44,315 nucleotides of DNA from Opitutales bacterium. Lineage in GTDB: Bacteria; Verrucomicrobiota; Verrucomicrobiia; Opitutales; UBA2987. Numbering within the stretch: position 1 is the first letter of the stretch; every line of letters begins with the position of its first letter. This document shows, one piece after another, positions 7,985-16,184 of this stretch. Both the position numbers and the translations under genes were made by a program. The DNA lies in NCBI GenBank assembly GCA_021772535.1, contig JAJFLV010000147.1:1-44315 (forward strand), written 5' to 3'. The notes beneath the pieces were generated by a model. The model made no database searches. It saw only the letters and a program-made list of their open reading frames with translations, and was not told the DNA's origin.

Positions 7985-8752
7985 ATGACTATGAAGCAGG
8001 ATATTGGAGCGTTTTGGATAAAAAATACCCTGCTTTTCCCCCTTCTTCTCCTTGGAGGCTGCGAAACCACCTCCCATACATTCAAGGTTAACGCCATAAA
8101 TAACCCGGAGGTGGAGGAGGGCCGCTCCTACCGGATTGTCAGTTCCAGTAAGAATAATGTCGATGAGCAGGATCCTCAATTCCAGGAAGTTTCCGAGTAT
8201 GTGAAAACAGCTTTGTCGGGAAAAGGCTATTATGAGTCACCTGATGCTGAAGATGCCGATTTGGTGATCAACGTGGCCTACGGTACCGCTCCCCCCAATG
8301 TGGAGTTCAAAACGGTGAACAATACTGGAGCCCCCGGCTCAATCCACAATCCCATCGGCAGCCGGACCGGGGCCTATCCTCGGGGTTACCCACCCAGAAG
8401 GGGGATTGGCTCCGTGGGAAGTCGCCCCGGTGATATCGCTCGTACGCAGCAGCCCGAGGTTATCCCCGTTACCACCTACGAAAAATATTTACAAATTACC
8501 GCCATCGACAACCGGGCGGAGGTTGAATTCGAGGAAGCCCCGCACGCTTGGCAGGTTACGGTGAAAAACAGGGACGAAAGCGACGACTTGGACAAATACT
8601 TGCCCCTCATGGCCGCTGCCTCCATCGAGTATGTCGGCACGAGAACAGAAAGCCAGGAGGTCATTACAATCAAGGAGTCCGACCAGGATGTAAACTTCGT
8701 CAAAGCAGGCGGCGGGTCTCCACGAGAGCAGAACGTCTCCAAGTTTCAATAG
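7985..8752 (+). CDS. DUF4136-like lipoprotein, paralogue 2
   Basis: This 255-residue paralogue of the preceding gene has the lipobox LLGGC (about residue 26), TFKVNAINNPE at the mature N-terminus, VKTALSGKGYYESPDAEDADLVI in the middle, and RDESDDLDKYLPLMAAAS near the C-terminus. Its central insert differs from that of the first copy and is rich in Gly, Pro and Arg (about residues 120-155), suggesting a disordered loop. There is no clear Shine-Dalgarno, and the second ATG six bases in is an alternative start. The gap from gene one is 104 bp. Function is unknown. The pair may bind related ligands or form a heteromer at the envelope. Confidence 0.65.
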   Translation: MTMKQDIGAFWIKNTLLFPLLLLGGCETTSHTFKVNAINNPEVEEGRSYRIVSSSKNNVDEQDPQFQEVSEYVKTALSGKGYYESPDAEDADLVINVAYGTAPPNVEFKTVNNTGAPGSIHNPIGSRTGAYPRGYPPRRGIGSVGSRPGDIARTQQPEVIPVTTYEKYLQITAIDNRAEVEFEEAPHAWQVTVKNRDESDDLDKYLPLMAAASIEYVGTRTESQEVITIKESDQDVNFVKAGGGSPREQNVSKFQ

Positions 8753-8785
8753 AGGAACTTTTTCCAGCTTGGCGTCGTAACAACG

Positions 8786-8810
8786 TTTTCACAGCGGTGA
8801 AAATGATTTT
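8786..8810 (+). terminator. Candidate intrinsic terminator after the lipoprotein genes
   Basis: A perfect 7-bp stem, TTTTCAC (8786-8792) with GTGAAAA (8797-8803), has the loop AGCG and is followed by TGATTTT. It lies 34 bp after the stop of the second lipoprotein gene. The stem is AT-rich and the T-tract interrupted, so it would be a weak terminator. Confidence 0.35.
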
Positions 8811-8847
8811 ACAGGGCCTCTTGCGTTCGCTAGGCAGGTCCATGTAA

Positions 8848-9258
8848 ATGAAGACTTATTCTACCGAAAATTGCCAAAATATCCTTCAAACACTTACCCG
8901 CGAGGTGATCTGTGAGCTGGTTGGAGCCGGTATCGAAGGTTCGACCACCAACTACAGTGTCGCGCACATAAAAATCCTTCCGGGAGGTTTAACGCCCAAA
9001 CATTTCCACCCGGTGGTAGAGGAAACCTATTGCGTCATCAAGGGGCGCAGCTTGTTGACATTGAATGGCGAAGAGGCCGAGGTTGGGCCGGGAGAAGTCA
9101 TCCAGATTGCTCCACCCCAGCACCACAAAATGGTGAACCCTTTTCAGAAAGATCTGGAAATGCTTGTTATCTGTGTGCCTGCTTGGACACTGGATTGCAC
9201 CGTTTCGCTGGAGGAATGGCGAGATGGCCAACTCGTTTCGCTGGAATCAGAATCCTGA
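8848..9258 (+). CDS. Small single-domain cupin protein
   Basis: This 136-residue protein is one cupin barrel. Motif 1 is seen as PKHFHPVVEETYCVIKG (His, His and Glu metal ligands) and motif 2 as GPGEVIQIAPPQHHKMVNP (third His). Such proteins bind a divalent metal and act on small molecules or serve as sensors; the substrate cannot be inferred. The next gene, a Nudix hydrolase, starts only 26 bp after its stop, so the two are probably co-transcribed. It is similar in size and plan to the cupin at 9847-10218, but the sequences differ too much to be a recent duplicate. Confidence 0.75.
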   Translation: MKTYSTENCQNILQTLTREVICELVGAGIEGSTTNYSVAHIKILPGGLTPKHFHPVVEETYCVIKGRSLLTLNGEEAEVGPGEVIQIAPPQHHKMVNPFQKDLEMLVICVPAWTLDCTVSLEEWRDGQLVSLESES

Positions 9259-9284
9259 AGTAGCTGTTCGATTGGCCACATACG

Positions 9285-9788
9285 GTGGATGAAATTTTTG
9301 ATATCGTTGACGATCGGGATGTCGTAATCGGCCAGCGTGCAAGGCGGGAGGTCCACCGTTTGGGCCTCAAGCACCGTGCAGTGCATGTGTTGGTCTTCAA
9401 TCGGAGTAGTCAGCTTTATTTGCAAAAACGCTCCAAGAGCAAAGACACTTTTCCTGGCGCCTGGGATTCTTCCGCGGCCGGGCATCTTGAGGTTGGAGAA
9501 AGTTATGACGCCGCCGCCGTCAGGGAATTGGAGGAAGAACTTGGCCTTGTTTCCGATCAATCTCTGGAATTCCTTTTCAAACTCGGTGCTTGTCCCAATA
9601 CTGGGGAGGAATTTGTGCGGGTGTTCAGAATTGAAAATGAAGGGCCATTTACCTTGAATCGGGAGGAGATTGATTGCGGAGGCTGGTATTCACCGGAGAA
9701 AATTTCTCGATGGATCTCTGAACGCCCCAGCGATTTCCCCGATGCCTTCATTCTGATCTGGAATATTTTTACCGGGCGATATACTTAG
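9285..9788 (+). CDS. Nudix hydrolase, YfcD/Idi-like
   Basis: The product has 167 residues. The Nudix box is complete: GHLEVGESYDAAAVRELEEE followed by LGL (about residues 67-89), giving the G-x5-E-x7-REUxEExGU catalytic metal site. The N-terminal DEIFDIVDDRDVVIGQRAR and HRAVHVLVFN resemble YfcD and the Nudix-type IPP isomerase, which hydrolyse or rearrange diphosphate compounds; the idi Cys/Glu active-site set is not obvious. The substrate is unknown. The stop codon TAG (9786-9788) is the first three bases of the small MITE remnant, so the insertion appears to have set, and possibly shortened, the C-terminus. It is probably in an operon with the preceding cupin. Confidence 0.8.
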   Translation: MDEIFDIVDDRDVVIGQRARREVHRLGLKHRAVHVLVFNRSSQLYLQKRSKSKDTFPGAWDSSAAGHLEVGESYDAAAVRELEEELGLVSDQSLEFLFKLGACPNTGEEFVRVFRIENEGPFTLNREEIDCGGWYSPEKISRWISERPSDFPDAFILIWNIFTGRYT

Positions 9789-9827
9789 AACCTATCTCAA
9801 CATCATCGATTTTGAGATAGGTTCTAA
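9785..9827. mobile_element. MITE remnant: both ends with the interior deleted
   Basis: TAGAACCTATCTCAA (9786-9800) is joined directly to CATCATCGATTTTGAGATA and on through GGTTCTA (9801-9826). The right part matches, with one change, the outer 26 bases of one end of the full 278-bp copies. It therefore looks like an internal deletion derivative of the same element. It can fold into a near-perfect hairpin, which could act as a terminator or mRNA-end structure after the Nudix gene, though no T-tract follows. Confidence 0.8.
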
Positions 9828-9846
9828 TTACCAAACAGATTCCAAA

Positions 9847-10218
9847 ATGATAGTTAAAAAAGCAAAGGATCATAATATCATCACCAGCAATACCTGCGGG
9901 AACATTCATGAAATCCTTACAGATGAGGATTACGAATCCCTCAGCGTGGCGGTTCTACCCGATAGCCAACCTACCAAGGGGCACTATCACGAAAATTTCG
10001 AGGAGATCTATTTTGTTCTCGATGGCTCCGTCAAACTCAAATTTTACAATCCCGAAAACGATGAAACCTGGTGCGACGAACTGAAAGCAAATGAACTCTG
10101 CGTCATCCCCAAAGGAGTGCATCATGTGATCGAGGAAACCTCTCCCGGCAATCGGCTCTGCGTACTCTGCGTACCCTGTTTCGTGGATGGGGATTTGATT
10201 CCTTCTGAAATATTATAA
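9847..10218 (+). CDS. Small single-domain cupin protein
   Basis: This 123-residue cupin has motif 1 as GHYHENFEEIYFVLDG and motif 2 as ANELCVIPKGVHHVIEE, supplying the usual 3-His/1-Glu metal site. The C-terminus is rich in Cys (LCVLCVPCF). It resembles small mannose-6-phosphate-isomerase-like or ectoine-synthase-like cupins in size, but no specific activity can be assigned. It lies 58 bp after the Nudix stop, with the MITE remnant between them. It is convergent with the exported phosphorylase gene (15-bp gap), so the two transcripts probably run into each other. Confidence 0.72.
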   Translation: MIVKKAKDHNIITSNTCGNIHEILTDEDYESLSVAVLPDSQPTKGHYHENFEEIYFVLDGSVKLKFYNPENDETWCDELKANELCVIPKGVHHVIEETSPGNRLCVLCVPCFVDGDLIPSEIL

Positions 10219-10233
10219 AACTGAATTTTATTC

Positions 10234-11184
10234 TTACTCTGCCGCCTTCAAATCCGGTTTTGTGTAAGAACCTTTGTAAGGCTCTCCAGTGCATTCGATA
10301 CCACAGGTATGTTTCAGGTGAGGGATTTGTGAGATGCATTCCAGTACGATTGGCACCGAGCCGGCCGTAATCCGTTGCACACTGTTTTGCATGTCCTCGA
10401 AGGTGAAGGGGCGCGTTCCCACAGCAGGATTGGAAACAGAGTTGAGGAGTGCGAAATGAATTCCAAGCTGTCGCGCGTAAATTGTTTCCGTGCCGACATT
10501 ATGACTTACCCAGTCGGCCCCCATGGTACGCATCATGCGGATTTCAGCCGGAGTTTCAAATCTTCCGGGGTCGTCTTGAATGATCACACCGGAAGTATGT
10601 ATACGGCCATGGTAACCCTTTTTAGCTTTTTCTATGAGAAGTCTTCGCAGGTCAGGGCAAAGAGGCTCAGCAAAACTTGGAAATACTTTTTTTCGCACAA
10701 TACCGGCGGCTCTTAGAACATTTTGCGGTCTCTGGTTGGCATATAGAATCAGATCGTCGGCGATTAACAAGTCATCGAAATCATAACCCGTATTGATGGC
10801 CCCGCCGGTGGCTCCGCCAAAGGCATGGGTTACCCCCAGTTGGTATAGAGCGGTCCAGGTTGTGACAAAGTGCCAGCCAGTTTCCTGGTTTTCTTTTCTG
10901 CCCTCTTCTCCATGCATGCGGATATAGTAAAACGGCACTCCCTTATAACGCATCCGGTAAATTGGCGGGCTTTCCCCGGCCTTGGTCTCCACTGTAAAAG
11001 AACCTTCCTCCTCCACCAATCCCTTTCCGAAATCCGGTGGATAGCCGAAAGAAGTTCCTCCTATCACCGCAATGGTGACTGTTTCCTCAGCCTGCAAGTC
11101 CAGAGGTTGGATAATAAATACAATTGCCCATAAAACCAGAATCAGGACCAAGATGGGATTCTTTTGCTGTTTGTTCATTTTCAT
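10234..11184 (-). CDS. Exported MTA/purine-nucleoside phosphorylase-like protein
   Basis: This 316-residue protein has an N-terminal signal peptide (hydrophobic about residues 10-27, ending LDLQAEE). The mature part follows the MTAP/PNP family: VTIAVIGGTSF (phosphate loop, normally IGGSG), MRYKGVPFYYIRMHGE, GGATGGAIN, RFETPAEIRMMRTMGADWV and NSVSNPAVG. Members split methylthioadenosine or purine nucleosides with phosphate in the cytoplasm, so a signal peptide is unusual. The substrate block is altered: SHNVGTETIYAR stands where MSTVPEV-type residues are expected, so specificity or even phosphorolysis is uncertain. Two SAM-hydrolase-like exported proteins lie nearby at 12222-14067. The family is secure, the reaction is not. 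Confidence 0.75.
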   Translation of the reverse strand: MKMNKQQKNPILVLILVLWAIVFIIQPLDLQAEETVTIAVIGGTSFGYPPDFGKGLVEEEGSFTVETKAGESPPIYRMRYKGVPFYYIRMHGEEGRKENQETGWHFVTTWTALYQLGVTHAFGGATGGAINTGYDFDDLLIADDLILYANQRPQNVLRAAGIVRKKVFPSFAEPLCPDLRRLLIEKAKKGYHGRIHTSGVIIQDDPGRFETPAEIRMMRTMGADWVSHNVGTETIYARQLGIHFALLNSVSNPAVGTRPFTFEDMQNSVQRITAGSVPIVLECISQIPHLKHTCGIECTGEPYKGSYTKPDLKAAE

Positions 11185-11506
11185 AATATTCTCGATTGAT
11201 TATTTATGCGTCCCTCACCGGGAATTCATACCTTGGCTGTTCGATTAATAATTTGCAAACATTTCACTTGTCTACACTGTTTTTCGCTGTAGCTTATTGC
11301 CCGTAGCCTATGCTTGCTTAGTATCTTTCTAAAGAAACTTTTATCCAGATATTGGGTGCTCCAGATTGAGCGACTCGATAATTGATGGCCCCGCATTTCG
11401 TTGAAATTCCTGGATGGGCCAGACTTCTCACGTATCGCCTCGGAGTGGCTTGCTATATGTTCATTCCAGGCGAAATTAAAACTTTGAAATACTTACCAAG
11501 CAAGAA
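11185..11506. other. 322-bp intergenic region between divergent genes
   Basis: This region separates the exported phosphorylase (minus) and the GNAT gene (plus). I find no credible coding frame, tRNA, MITE end or strong hairpin. It should contain both promoters, but no clear -35/-10 pair stands out by eye. Confidence 0.5.
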
Positions 11507-12062
11507 ATGACATCACCTTTATTTATTGAATTAAACTCCGACCGATTACGATTAATTGCTGCCACGGCAGAAACAGTGGAAGCGGAAATTAAGGACCATG
11601 GACAACTGGCCGACCTGTTACAGGCCGATGTTCCGAAGAATTGGCCCCCCGATTTGACGGAGGACGTTCTGGAGACGACGATTCGAAAACTCAAAGCCGA
11701 CCCCGCCAGAGTCGGCTGGTATTCATGGTATATAGTCCGCCAAAGAAAGCGGCCGAATAACCCGATAGCGGTTGGTATCTGCAGTTTCAAAGGCCGCCCA
11801 AAACCTGACGGGACAGTCGAGATCGGCTATTCGGTTCTCCATCAGCATCGCAAACGAGGCTATGCTACGGAAACGGTGCGTCACCTTCTCAAATGGGCTT
11901 TTTCCCAAGAGGGAGTCCGCCGGGTAATCAGCGGAAACCTATCCCGACCTCTCGGCTTCTATTCGCGTGATGGAAAAAAACGGCTTTCGGTTTGCCGGAC
12001 CCGGCTCGGAGGAGGGCGTGGTGCGATACAGCTTATCCTGCCCCCGGGAGGATCTTCCCTAG
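11507..12062 (+). pseudogene. GNAT acetyltransferase with a one-base frameshift
   Basis: The first frame encodes a RimJ/RimL-type N-acetyltransferase: ELNSDRLRLIAATAE, AVGICSFKG, TVEIGYSVLHQHRKRGYATE (acetyl-CoA binding R-x-x-G-Y-A), and ending around RRVISG. It then runs into low-quality sequence up to 12190. Shifting frame after the AAA at 11935-11937 restores the conserved tail TYPDLSASIRVMEKNGF and FAGPGSEEGVVRYSLS, ending at TAG 12060-12062. The interval is 556 nt, one base more than 185 codons, so a single extra A explains it. Either the gene is freshly broken or the sequence has an error. The restored protein would be about 184 residues, normal for the family. The substrate is unknown. 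Confidence 0.75.
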
Positions 12063-12221
12063 CGGAATTTACGGCAGGCAAAGTCCGAACTCTCTACTCA
12101 GCCAGTCCCCCCTTCAAACCACAGATTCTGAATACTCTAAAAGCTCGTTTCCCGAGGAAGAATTTGCCAAAATTGAATCCAGAATCATGAATCTAACCCT
12201 AAACCATTCAAATAATAGATT

Positions 12222-13160
12222 ATGAAATGTTTATGCCACAGGTTAATACTTCGGGTTGCAGTTATGCTTGCAGTTGTTTTCTTCAATGGAAGACTGATTG
12301 CAATGGAAAAAGGGACGCTTGTTTTTCAATCCGATTTTGGGGTAACCGATAGTTACGCTGCCATCATGAAAGGGGTCGCTCGCAGTGTCAGCCGTGATAT
12401 TGATATCTTTGATATCCGACATAATATCCGGCATTTCGACATCCGTGAGGGCGCCCGTAGTCTGGCTCAGAACGTGCAGTATTGGCCCAAGGGAACCGTT
12501 TTTGTCTCGGTTGTTGATCCGGGCGTCGGTACATCCAGAAAATCGGTTGTCCTGAAGACGAAAAGTGGTCATTACATTGTCAGTCCAGACAATGGCAGTT
12601 TAAGCATTGTGGCTGAAACACTGGGCATCGAAGCAGTCCGCGAAATCGATGAGAACGTCAATCGAAGACCGGACACACAGAGATCTTCCACCTTTCACGG
12701 CAGGGATGTTTATTCCTTCACTGGAGCGCGGCTGGCCGCCGGGATTATCAGCTATGAGGAGGTTGGCCCTTTGAGAAAACCTGAAGTTGTGGCTCTTCCC
12801 CCAATTTCCAAACCGGAGTTTCGCGATAATGCGATCTTCGCAATATTAACTGGAACTGACACCTTCGGTAATGTCGGCACTAACGTTAATCTGGAGTTTT
12901 TCTCAAAACTCAATGTCGGCGATTATAGTGGAGATGTAGATGTAATCGTGAAAAGGGAAGAGGAGGTCATATACCAATCCGTTCTTCCTTTCGTTCGAAC
13001 ATTTGGAGATGTCCCGCTGGGAAAGCCAATGGTCATTCACGGTTCTGCGCCTCCGTACAACATTGGGCTATCCATCAATCAAGCCAGTTTCGCCGATAAG
13101 CATAATATTGAGACAGGAGAAGGCTGGACAATCGAGTTAAGAAAGGGCGGAAACGAATAG
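12222..13160 (+). CDS. Exported SAM hydrolase (SAM hydroxide adenosyltransferase-like, DUF62), copy 1
   Basis: The product has 312 residues, with a signal peptide (about 1-27, hydrophobic AVMLAVVFF then GRLIA). The rest matches the DUF62/fluorinase-like family, which attacks SAM with hydroxide to give adenosine and methionine: LVFQSDFG (Asp38, binds the ribose of SAM), VSVVDPGVGT, SPDNGSLS, and TFHGRDVYS with the His and Arg-Asp of the water-activating site. The C-terminal domain ends in NIETGEGWTIELR. Members are normally cytoplasmic, so export is unusual. The tandem paralogue starts 7 bp later. The fold and conserved residues are seen directly; activity and periplasmic substrate supply are inferred. 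Confidence 0.8.
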   Translation: MKCLCHRLILRVAVMLAVVFFNGRLIAMEKGTLVFQSDFGVTDSYAAIMKGVARSVSRDIDIFDIRHNIRHFDIREGARSLAQNVQYWPKGTVFVSVVDPGVGTSRKSVVLKTKSGHYIVSPDNGSLSIVAETLGIEAVREIDENVNRRPDTQRSSTFHGRDVYSFTGARLAAGIISYEEVGPLRKPEVVALPPISKPEFRDNAIFAILTGTDTFGNVGTNVNLEFFSKLNVGDYSGDVDVIVKREEEVIYQSVLPFVRTFGDVPLGKPMVIHGSAPPYNIGLSINQASFADKHNIETGEGWTIELRKGGNE

Positions 13161-13167
13161 GAAGTTT

Positions 13168-14067
13168 ATGAATAAGTTATTAAATTGTGTTTTTTTAGGT
13201 ATTTTCGTTGGAATTATTAGTCCGCTTTTTTCCAAGCCTGCTTTGGTCATGCAATCCGACTTTGGCACTGCCGATGGCGAAGTCGCCGTCATGGTCGGGG
13301 TGGCCCACAACGTCGATGAAGATCTCGCCATTTACCATATCACTCACGACATACCCAAATTCAACATTTGGGAAGCCGGCTATAAACTGTGGATGACCGC
13401 GCCCTACTGGAGGAATGACACCGTGTTTGTTTCCGTAGTCGATCCCGGTGTGGGCACAAAAAGGCGCTCTGTTGTTCTCAAGACCAAAAACGGCCAGTAT
13501 TTCGTCAGCCCGGATAACGGTTCGCTTTCCTTGGTGGCCGAGGCGTTTGGCATCGAAGGGGTGCGCGAAATCGATGAGAGCGTCAATCGCCGAAAGGGTT
13601 CTGAGGAATCGCACACCTTCCATGGGCGCGACGTTTATTCATACACTGGAGCAAGACTGGCCGCGGGGGTAATAACCTTTGAAGGGGTCGGCCCGCTTTT
13701 GAAACCGGAAGTCCTCAAAATTGATTCTCCCGCAGCGAATCTGAGCAAGGACTCGGTAACGGGATTTATCCCTTATATCGACAAACATTTCGGCAACACC
13801 TGGAGCAATATCGAATTGGAAATGTTCAATGGCTTAAACCCGAAAACCGGGGAGCGATTCGACGTAACGATCAAGAAAGGCGACAAGGTGGTTTTCAATC
13901 GAGAGGTTCCATATTTTGACACCTTTGGTGAAGTGAAAATCGGCCAACCGGTCATATTTATCAATAGCCGCCTCTTCGTTTCCATCGCTTTGCGCCAGGG
14001 ACATTTTGCCAAAGCCCACAATATCGAAAGCGGCCCGGAGTGGACCATTTCCTTCTCGCGTAAATAA
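13168..14067 (+). CDS. Exported SAM hydrolase (SAM hydroxide adenosyltransferase-like, DUF62), copy 2
   Basis: This 299-residue tandem paralogue of the preceding gene starts 7 bp after its stop, so the two form an operon. A short signal peptide (about 1-20, GIFVGIISPLFS) precedes LVMQSDFGTADGE. The family motifs are kept: VSVVDPGVGTKRRSVVL, SPDNGSLSLVAE and TFHGRDVYSYTGARLAAG. Differences from copy 1 cluster in the segment after the first Asp (GEVAVMVGVAHNV where copy 1 has SYAAIMKGVARSV) and in the C-terminal domain, suggesting divergence in ligand or partner. Fluorinase-family enzymes form trimers with the active site at the subunit interface, so mixed trimers are possible (inference). Confidence 0.8.
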   Translation: MNKLLNCVFLGIFVGIISPLFSKPALVMQSDFGTADGEVAVMVGVAHNVDEDLAIYHITHDIPKFNIWEAGYKLWMTAPYWRNDTVFVSVVDPGVGTKRRSVVLKTKNGQYFVSPDNGSLSLVAEAFGIEGVREIDESVNRRKGSEESHTFHGRDVYSYTGARLAAGVITFEGVGPLLKPEVLKIDSPAANLSKDSVTGFIPYIDKHFGNTWSNIELEMFNGLNPKTGERFDVTIKKGDKVVFNREVPYFDTFGEVKIGQPVIFINSRLFVSIALRQGHFAKAHNIESGPEWTISFSRK

Positions 14068-14096
14068 CAAAAACACTGAGCAGCTTGCAAAAGGGC

Positions 14097-14993
14097 TTAG
14101 CCCCTTGTTGTGATCTTCCACCGGCAGAGAAAGAAACCCATTATGCCGATTGCAAATAATGTCCCTGTTGACGGCTCTGGAATGGCCTCAAACCCTCCCA
14201 GGTGATAGATGTTCCCATTGGTGCTGCTTATCCAGGCTTCACCCTTCAAATCGTCAAAGGCGATCCCCGACATGCCGGAAACACCCAGGACCCCGGCATC
14301 AATGTCCTGAATAAAGGTACCCGTATCGGTTAACACCCGAATTGTATTCTGGCTGTCGCTGACAAGGTAAAGATTATCATCGGCGCCCAGCACCTCGACG
14401 TCGGCAAAAAATGCATCCCAGCCAGTCCCAAATCCAAAACTATTGAGCTGGTTCCCTGTTATTGAATCAAACTCCCGAATAAGATCGCTGGACCAATCTA
14501 TGGTTATAAAGGTTTCGCGAGTTGGATGAAAAGAACCGCCGACCAGAGATCCAATCGGTTCGGCTAAATTTACGGAAGCCAGCAGGAAACCGGTGGTTTT
14601 GTCGACAGCAATGAGGCGTTGCGGATCTGTTTCTCCCTCGATGACCAATAAGGAGTTGGGCGGAGCGATAGTCCCGTTAATGTTGATCGACTGAAAGGCA
14701 AATTCGTAATCGGAATCATTGCCGTTGGAACCCGGATCGGGAATCGAGTTTACCAGCGCACCCAAGGAAGTATACTCGTGGATAAGGGAATTGAAAGATT
14801 GATGCAAAAAAAGGTCCCCTGAAACTGGATCGAATGCGATCCCGTTTATTTCACCTAATTCCGGTGGATCGAAGGAATCTATTAAAAAGATTTGTCCTGA
14901 TATTCGGGGACAGAAAACCCAAAATCCTATTGCGGCAGCCGCCACAAAGGCCCGTCGCTTGGCTAGATAAGGTTTATACTTGTACCTTTCCAT
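14097..14993 (-). CDS. PEP-CTERM-anchored secreted protein, beta-propeller-like
   Basis: The product has 298 residues. The N-terminus has a basic start and a hydrophobic segment (about 14-33). The C-terminus has the PEP-CTERM sorting signal: PEPSTGTLFAIGIMGFFL followed by CRW and basic residues. Such proteins are cut and re-anchored by an exosortase and are often linked to exopolysaccharide. The body has repeated blocks (INGIAFDPVSGDLFLH, RLIAVDKTTGFLLASV, NLYLVSDSQNTIRVL, MSGIAFDDLKGEAWI) typical of an NHL/SMP-30-like propeller. No enzyme site is visible. It is convergent with the SAM-hydrolase pair, and a short AAGGGC-TTA-GCCCCTT hairpin at 14091-14106 overlaps its stop. Confidence 0.8.
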   Translation of the reverse strand: MERYKYKPYLAKRRAFVAAAAIGFWVFCPRISGQIFLIDSFDPPELGEINGIAFDPVSGDLFLHQSFNSLIHEYTSLGALVNSIPDPGSNGNDSDYEFAFQSININGTIAPPNSLLVIEGETDPQRLIAVDKTTGFLLASVNLAEPIGSLVGGSFHPTRETFITIDWSSDLIREFDSITGNQLNSFGFGTGWDAFFADVEVLGADDNLYLVSDSQNTIRVLTDTGTFIQDIDAGVLGVSGMSGIAFDDLKGEAWISSTNGNIYHLGGFEAIPEPSTGTLFAIGIMGFFLCRWKITTRG

Positions 14994-15096
14994 TTTAGAA
15001 GTCTAGCATGTTTGCGTTATTTGAACAATAATTTTTCTTCTCAGATTATTAAACTGGAAATTGCCTCAATCCTGGCAGAAGAGTGGAACTCTCACT

Positions 15097-16119
15097 TTAA
15101 ACGTCCTCAGTTAAAATTTCCTTTATCCAGCGCCGGTGCGGCCCGGAGAGGGTAATCTTATCCAACCCGTCTATTGAAACCCATTTCAGATTGGAATTTT
15201 GTCTAATATCAGCTTGTTTGCCTTTACCCGGTCGACATCTGTATATGGATTCCGTTATCCTTTGGTTGCTGATCGAACGTTTGGCCCGTTTTATCAATGT
15301 CTTTTCTGTTCCGTTGGCAAGTATATCATCTACTATTGGCAGTTCATAGATGTTCGCCAACCGTCGACCATTGGGAGCGATCTGGTGAAGAAGCAGGGAA
15401 TCGTCCAACCGTACCCAGAGACGGTCAATTCTTGCGGTGGAAATTTGGCGGGAGCGAAAACGTGGTATTGAATCCTGGGTTCCAGCGCGGTGGGCCAGGC
15501 AAAAGGATGAAACCGGACAGCGTGAACATTTCGGGCCGGACCGCAGGCAAACGGTCGCCCCCAATTCCATCATTGCCTGGTTGTGTCGGCCGGGTTTTCT
15601 CCGATCGAGAAGCCGATCCGCCGATTCCCGGAAAAACCCGACCGCCTCTGAATTGTTCTTAAATTCTTTTTCAATATTGTTTACCCGCGACAGGACCCGA
15701 ACTACATTGCCATCCACGCAAGCTGCCGGAGTTTCGAAAATTATGCTCGTAATGGCTGCTGCTGTATAACGGCCCACGCCGGGTAATTTTTCCCAGTCGG
15801 CAGCCGATGTCGGAATTTCCTTAAGTTCAGTAATCTCCCTTGCCAACCGGTGCAGGTTCCGGGCCCGCTGGTAATAACCCAATCCTTCCCAGAGCTTGAG
15901 GACCTGTTCTTCCTTTGCCTTGGCCAGGATTTTGAAATTGGGAAATAATTTTATCCAGCTTAAGAAATATGGTATAGCGGTATCGATCCGGGTTTGCTGG
16001 CACATGAACTCGGAAACTACGGTTCGGTAAAGTGTCGGTTTGCTCCGCCAGGGAAGCGCCCTTCCTTGGGAATCATACCACCGGCCAAGTTTTTTGCGAA
16101 AGGCGGCCAGGTTTTTCAC
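15097..16119 (-). CDS. mutY: A/G-specific adenine DNA glycosylase
   Basis: MutY removes adenine mispaired with 8-oxoguanine. Seen here are LPWR, the catalytic-Glu motif SEFMCQQTR, the helix-hairpin-helix LPGVGRYTAAAI, the catalytic Asp in CVDGNVVRV, and a complete 4Fe-4S loop (C-x6-C-x2-C-x5-C). A C-terminal NUDT1-like domain follows, ending in SLSGPHRRW-type sequence. I chose GTG 16119 (340 residues, 24 before LPWR, the usual spacing). The frame can be opened to ATG 16224, but that would add a family-atypical tail and overlap rnhC by 40 bp. The gene is divergent from rnhC. Confidence 0.88.
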   Translation of the reverse strand: MKNLAAFRKKLGRWYDSQGRALPWRSKPTLYRTVVSEFMCQQTRIDTAIPYFLSWIKLFPNFKILAKAKEEQVLKLWEGLGYYQRARNLHRLAREITELKEIPTSAADWEKLPGVGRYTAAAITSIIFETPAACVDGNVVRVLSRVNNIEKEFKNNSEAVGFFRESADRLLDRRKPGRHNQAMMELGATVCLRSGPKCSRCPVSSFCLAHRAGTQDSIPRFRSRQISTARIDRLWVRLDDSLLLHQIAPNGRRLANIYELPIVDDILANGTEKTLIKRAKRSISNQRITESIYRCRPGKGKQADIRQNSNLKWVSIDGLDKITLSGPHRRWIKEILTEDV

Positions 16120-16184
16120 AAGAATTTTATTGCCAATGGTTAGTTGATTGAATCGCGGGATAGAATCTGCATAAATGCACCACG

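Noticed and set aside
12063-12190. C-terminal extension of the GNAT frame
   Set aside because: It appears only after the frameshift; the conserved GNAT tail lies in another frame and stops at 12062.
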